A program made the position numbers and the translations under genes. From an uncultured Acetatifactor sp. (lineage in GTDB: Bacteria > Bacillota > Clostridia > Lachnospirales > Lachnospiraceae), in the NCBI GenBank assembly GCA_934394665.1, contig CAKRRS010000027.1, positions 1 through 31,300 on the forward strand: a stretch of 31,300 bases of DNA, read 5' to 3'. Positions 31,299 through 31,300 of this stretch are shown here, in pieces. Within the stretch, counting starts at the first letter, position 1. Every line of letters begins with the position of its first letter. Under the pieces are notes generated by a model that worked only from the letters and a program-made list of their open reading frames with translations, did no database searches and was not told the origin of the DNA.

Positions 31299-31300
31299 AC

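Noticed and set aside
31137..31300. Possible tRNA or group II intron fragment at the right edge
   Set aside because: The hairpins do not form a cloverleaf and no TTCGA-type T-loop or intron domain V pattern is seen; REP-like element is the simpler reading.
1..31300. CRISPR array, prophage or insertion sequence
   Set aside because: No regularly spaced direct repeats, no transposase or integrase motifs, and no phage genes were found in any frame.

Overview
The window reads as chromosomal DNA of a gut-type Firmicute, most likely a Lachnospiraceae relative (Roseburia, Blautia or Eubacterium-like). This rests on low-to-moderate GC, strong AAGGAGG ribosome binding sites, Firmicute-type small alarmone synthetase, LytTR signalling, QueT, and a beta-mannooligosaccharide locus whose gene content and order resemble the mannan locus known from Roseburia. 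Genus is inference. No rRNA, tRNA, CRISPR array, integrase or transposase was seen. LAYOUT. (1) 1-3574, minus strand: the 5' part of a type I ABC exporter gene running off the left edge, metF, a RelQ-type (p)ppGpp synthetase and a Nudix hydrolase, separated by hairpin terminators. (2) 3611-8478: a palindrome-rich repeat, a GHKL histidine kinase and LytTR response regulator (minus), and, divergently, a pseudo-receiver translationally coupled to a large propeller-like lipoprotein (plus). The shared 189-bp intergenic region holds promoters in both directions and a direct repeat placed like a LytTR operator. (3) 8545-22944: a mannooligosaccharide catabolic locus, with manA, an SGNH acetylesterase with an unexpected degenerate GGDEF domain, two GH130 phosphorylases, a cellobiose 2-epimerase-type gene, two ABC permeases and a solute-binding lipoprotein on the minus strand, then an AraC regulator (plus), a LacI regulator and a GH36 alpha-galactosidase (minus). 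(4) 22996-25871: a Nudix hydrolase and a one-TM protein that probably share a promoter with GH36, a PfkB sugar kinase, and an untracked 35-residue ORF behind a hairpin touching its ribosome binding site. (5) 26020-31124: mfd, pth and, divergently, queT behind a roughly 110-nt structured leader that is a good riboswitch candidate. A second palindromic repeat closes the window. HOW IT WORKS TOGETHER. The binding lipoprotein and two permeases should import mannooligosaccharides (no ATPase is encoded here, so a shared MsmX-type ATPase is presumed). GH36 removes galactosyl branches and the esterase removes acetyl groups. GH130_2 phosphorolyses the chain to mannose 1-phosphate, the epimerase converts mannobiose to mannosyl-glucose, and GH130_1 phosphorolyses that product. 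ManA takes mannose 6-phosphate to fructose 6-phosphate. No endomannanase and no phosphomannomutase lie in the window, so the cell looks like an oligosaccharide user at this locus, at least as far as this window shows. The most unusual items are the GGDEF-like/acetylesterase fusion, the pseudo-receiver/lipoprotein pair, the small ORF with its hairpin, and the queT leader with complementary hairpin loops.
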